Below are positions 59,956-64,000 of a stretch of DNA of 64,000 nucleotides, in pieces. Source of the DNA: Hemibagrus wyckioides (lineage: Eukaryota; Chordata; Actinopteri; Siluriformes; Bagridae); assembly GCF_019097595.1 (NCBI RefSeq), contig NC_080723.1, positions 13,070,011 to 13,134,010 on the forward strand. Direction: 5' to 3'. How positions within the stretch are numbered: the first letter of the stretch is position 1; every line of letters begins with the position of its first letter. The notes under the pieces are model-generated. The model ran no database searches. It saw only the letters and a list, made by a program, of their open reading frames with translations, and had not been told where the DNA came from. The position numbers and the translations under genes were made by a program.

Positions 59956-62900
59956 AAGCTATTCTTCCATAAGTCTTGGCACGAACGCATGGAACATATA
60001 ATTGAATGAGGAACGGCTTCTTGGCGAATGGAGACACTTTTCTGGCTACCCTACAAAAGCATGAGGTTGGTGTGGTTGCACTCTTTTGTTACTTTCATTC
60101 GGTCTGCTGCGCTTTCATTTGGTTAGACCCTCGCCGTTCACTCCGCATTAGGATGCTGCCAAGGCATACATAATGTCATGACTTTGTGTTGTTCAATATT
60201 GAGCAGGGGGAAAAAAGGAATCAGATATAGAGTTATAAAGAGTGGAAAATATTGCATGTCCAGGCCTCACTGGCTGCTACAGGAGTCTTGCTCCTGCTTG
60301 TCAGCTCCTGCCAGGATTAAGAAGCGCTGAGCTCGTGGACAATTTGGCTTTATGGTCCAGACCGCAAGAACACGGACTGTCTGTGCTCTAGCGTACTCCA
60401 TCTTGGGTTGAAATGTTGGGATAATGAGGGCTTCAGTTCTAACAGACATAAACACTCACACACTCACACACACACACAAGGCAATACAAGTGACAATCAC
60501 TACTTGACTTGGATATTATCAAAATGTCAATCATAAATTAGCCTCTGATTAGTTTCAGTAAAACACAGTGGGAAATTTGAACAGAACTTGTGGATGTATA
60601 ACAAGAATAATGAAACCCATATTTACATTTGCAAAAGAACAAAGTATATATGTAAACCTAAACTCAACGTTCCAGAAAGTCAAGGTTTACCAGAGACTAG
60701 TCATGAAGGAAAAACACTTTTTCATTTACTGTAAGAGTTAATTCAGGGGGGGAAAAAAGTATATATAGGAGAAAGACCTTAAAATGTGAATGGGAAAAAA
60801 AATAATCACTGGCTAAATGGATGTTTCCTTTTGTTCTGGGAGAGTATACCTAAACCATAGTACGGATGCCTGGAATTCACATCATCTATATGTGAATGAT
60901 CTCAATGTCAGGAAATTGAAGATGAAGCGTGCTCTGGCAAAAGAAGTGCCTGATGATGGTTTTACACTGGTGCAGATATCTACACATGCTGGAGTATATG
61001 TAAGCATTGTTTTGTGCATTTAATATGTGGTTCCACAGAATAGGCCTGTAGGAAACGAGCACATACACATTCGTGATGCCTGACTGTTTCCACCGTGAAT
61101 CAAAAAACTTATTTGTAGCAGTGACAAGCACTGGCAAGATCGATTAAATTACTGTCCAGAAGGGCAAGGGATCAAGTATGAGGGTAATGTTATTGTGTAC
61201 GAAAAAAAGCTCAATGTTCCGTTCTGTGTTCTGAATTGATCCCTTATATCCCTTATAAATCACAATCACCTGCTTAATGTTTAGAGCAGCTCAGCACAAG
61301 AGCTTCAATAAAAATCCAACATTTCTTAGTCTTCTGTGTCAGAAACACTTTTTAGCAAACTGCCCCAATGCACATATTAAAACACACATGCATACACAAT
61401 TACCCTGGTCTTAGCTACGTCTCTGTACAGCCTGATTGTGACTGTGACACAGCCAAGACGTTCCCCGAGACCCTGGGAAATACTGTGAGTAATTACAGTA
61501 GTGAATTGCTTGAGTGCTAAGTGAAATTTCCAGTTCATGAAAATAATTACATACACGTTTGCATGCTATAACATAGGACGGCACAATGAAAAACATTGGT
61601 TTTGTATTTCAAAACATTATGAACTGATACAGAAATTAAAGTCGTGAGTAGTGTTTTATATGTAAATGAATGCAGGATAATAAATGAAAGATGAGACAGC
61701 TCAATACCCAGCAACCGGTAGCTCCAAGCGACCTTCAATATGATTGATGACCTTGTGGCTGGGAGAGAATACTAGATTTGGTCGATGCACAAACATAACA
61801 CAAATCTTGACATGTACTTAGGCACACGCATCAGCAACATGCCAGCAACTGGTGTTTTTGAAAACTAGCCATTAAAACCAGAACACAGCCTCTGGGCAAC
61901 ACTTGTTTCTTCCTCAGAATAACTTTTTGGTGTAATCTTTGGAATGGTGCTTAGAAGTATAATTAAAAGCCACACCGGAAAATTCTTGTAAGAAAGCTTA
62001 AATGACACACTGCATGCATGAAAAATAAGCATCATGATTGTAGCTACTTATTGTAGCTATTGGGAAAATGCTGAGCCTGATCTCGAGGGCCTTATCTGCA
62101 GGAAAGCATGACTGCCTCAAACCATGTTTCTCTAAATAATCCATGGAAGAACTTTGACAGTCTTCAAACTGCTCATCCAACATAAACACGAACCATGACT
62201 CGACCCCACCCAACTACATATCAATCCCACTGACAGAATTAGATCCCCCAAACCAAATTTCATAAACTCCTACAATAAGTCCAAATAACATCTCCTGTAG
62301 AATTCTGGCATCCTGAGTGCAAACCCTGACTCAAATGACACCACGCTTTTTCCGTACCTGAGGGTGGAACATACATGTAGAATTAATCATAAATAATCAT
62401 AATAAACGGGCTGAGAAAATAAAATCCCCAACCCTGATAGTTTAAATGCATCCATAAAATAAAAAATGCAACTAAAAGTGGTTGTGGGCTACATCTTACA
62501 GACAGGTCAGGTTGGGAAAAAGTATTAAAAGAAAAAACCCCACTATTTTTGTGTTCCAGAAACAGTACAGACTGCTCATTTGTTGAAAAGTGGATGAAGG
62601 CCTTCCAGTCGCACTGGCACTAGTGCCTCCAGCCTGGCCACAGGACAATAGTAAAGCAGTTCCATCTGACATTCTAACAAACATAAAGAAGGGAAGGTAG
62701 TCATAGAATAGATTTTTTTGCAACAACTTAATCTGCCAAAGAAAGTGAGATTTATGATGGATCATGTCTACAGTTGCACTTGCTGCTTTGTACAACAGGT
62801 TGGCTTCTTGGGAGCTACTGGCAACTGGAGGCCTCCCAAGAGAGGGTTCAGTGGAAAGGGCTCTGGTTGTAGACTCCATTGCCTCCAGGCTCAGGACTTC

Positions 62901-64000
62901 TTCTCTGAGACTCTCTCTCGCTCTAATTCCAATCTAGTTTGTTAAACACACTCAAAGGGAGGAAAAACAACAAACAATTCGCTGAAGATGCCGGTGGCAA
63001 TGGTTCATGAGTTTGAACTCTTGGACATCCCAGTAGCATGAAGAGTTAAATGGCTAATTACACATACACATCTGCATTTGTTATGAAATCGCATGAGGTA
63101 CACCAACTTTGAAGTTGCACACAGTACCATTTCCACTGCCAATGGATTCTTGGGAAGAATTCCCTATAATTTGCATGAAATTTCTTGGAGAACAGACAAG
63201 TAGGGAGCGTAGAGTAGGTGGAAGAAATCACGTTGGATTCCAAGTATATTTTTTAGCAAAAGCACCCTGTAAATCTGTCTGAGTCAGTGTTCTGAGAAGT
63301 AGCCATCAAGGCCTGTGAACAGACAAACCTCTAATTCAGAGGGACCTCTCAGCATTAGTTAGTTATGTACCCAACCACAGGAGAAGTACTGCAACCAAAG
63401 CTCCCTGGATTATCAGCTCCCTCTGTGGGGAAATCCAGTGATGTAACATTCCAAGATCGTGAGAGAGATGTTATGACCACAAGGGTTAAAAAAAAAAAGC
63501 AAGTGTGAGTTTTCCATTTGAGCAAGAACTTGCCTTAGAAGATCAAAATCAAATACTGCAGGCTGTAAATTTCGTTCAGTGTGAGTCACAATATCATATA
63601 CATCACTTCTCAAATTCTCAATATCCATGATAGGCTGATATATATTTTACTTCAATCCCCTCGATTATTTCCAATCATGATTTTGGACTCAGAAGCACAT
63701 AGTCATAGGCTTGTCTAATATCCCCTTTTTGAAGTGTGCTCTATAGTAGGTAGTAATACAGTAATACTTTTCTCTGCACTGGTATGTTATGGTACAAGGG
63801 TGGTGTAAAGGTTATGAGTTGTTAATGCTGAATGGTGTTAGGGCTGGGTCCTGTAAAAGTGAGGTCTGTGGAATGGATGTGGTCTGTGTGATGTGAGGGC
63901 GTGGTGGAGGGTCCAGTTCATGAGCTGAACAGACAAAGAGGAACCTGTCTCAGCAGGGATGGCTGGGCCAAGCTGCGATTGATGGAATGGTGTTGAAAGA
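59956..64000. other. unique sequence to the window end, no gene recognised
   Basis: No repeat family or recognised exon. A minus-strand frame of 127 codons (62879-62496) has mixed composition but no known domain or splice context. Short CA at about 60453-60477. The last 220 bases are G-rich on the plus strand (GGGCGTGGTGGAGGGTCC) without a clear feature. Confidence 0.4.

Noticed and set aside
62496..62879. 127-codon minus-strand frame with mixed composition
   Set aside because: No recognised family, and no splice or promoter context could be supported. A protein search would decide; a hit in other fishes would revive it.

Overview
The window looks like intergenic or intronic DNA from a ray-finned (teleost) fish. 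The reasons are its AT-rich, low-gene-density sequence, its very frequent (CA)n/(GA)n microsatellites, and several teleost-typical repeats: four or more Tc1-like transposon families, a tRNA-Glu-derived SINE, two other tRNA-type SINE families and a non-autonomous hAT element. The repeat mix would fit an otophysan such as a catfish or relative, but that is inference from memory of repeat families. No host protein-coding exon, tRNA, rRNA or CRISPR array could be supported. Apart from transposase remnants, the open reading frames are short, overlap in several frames, or are products of simple repeats.

Layout. 1-5.0 kb: unique sequence with a CT repeat, a SINE relic and a CA-rich degenerate minisatellite. 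5.0-7.4 kb: a minus-strand SINE, a CA tract, and a decayed Tc1 element split by a second Tc1-derived element plus a LINE 3' fragment. 7.4-19.5 kb: mostly unique DNA with two SINE copies, one SINE tail and microsatellites. 19.5-23.7 kb: two more copies of the deleted Tc1 derivative, LTR-like fragments and a 196-base uninterrupted purine tract. 23.7-32 kb: mostly unique, holding a strong 82-nt hairpin at 25.74-25.82 kb. 32-34.4 kb: a SINE, then a three-level nest (Tc1-like element > SINE > deleted Tc1 derivative). 34.4-41.3 kb: unique DNA, two SINEs (one carrying an expanded GT tract) and long CA arrays. 41.4-42.8 kb: a hAT element with an 8-bp target duplication, itself carrying a Tc1-type MITE. 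43-48.5 kb: microsatellites, a tRNA-Glu SINE with a perfect 13-bp target duplication, a Tc1 recombinant remnant and a 5' Tc1 fragment. 51.8-53.1 kb: a full-length but decayed Tc1 with both ends. 53-64 kb: largely unique DNA with one T-rich repeat and a solitary Tc1 terminus.

The main story is transposon history, not a gene system. Four copies (5.9, 20.2, 23.2, 33.7 kb) of one Tc1 family share the same internal deletion breakpoint. That breakpoint removes the whole DDE catalytic domain but keeps the N-terminal helix-turn-helix region and, ancestrally, both ends. This is the expected signature of a MITE-like family amplified from one deleted master copy and mobilised in trans. The most interesting non-transposon signal is the pre-miRNA-like hairpin.
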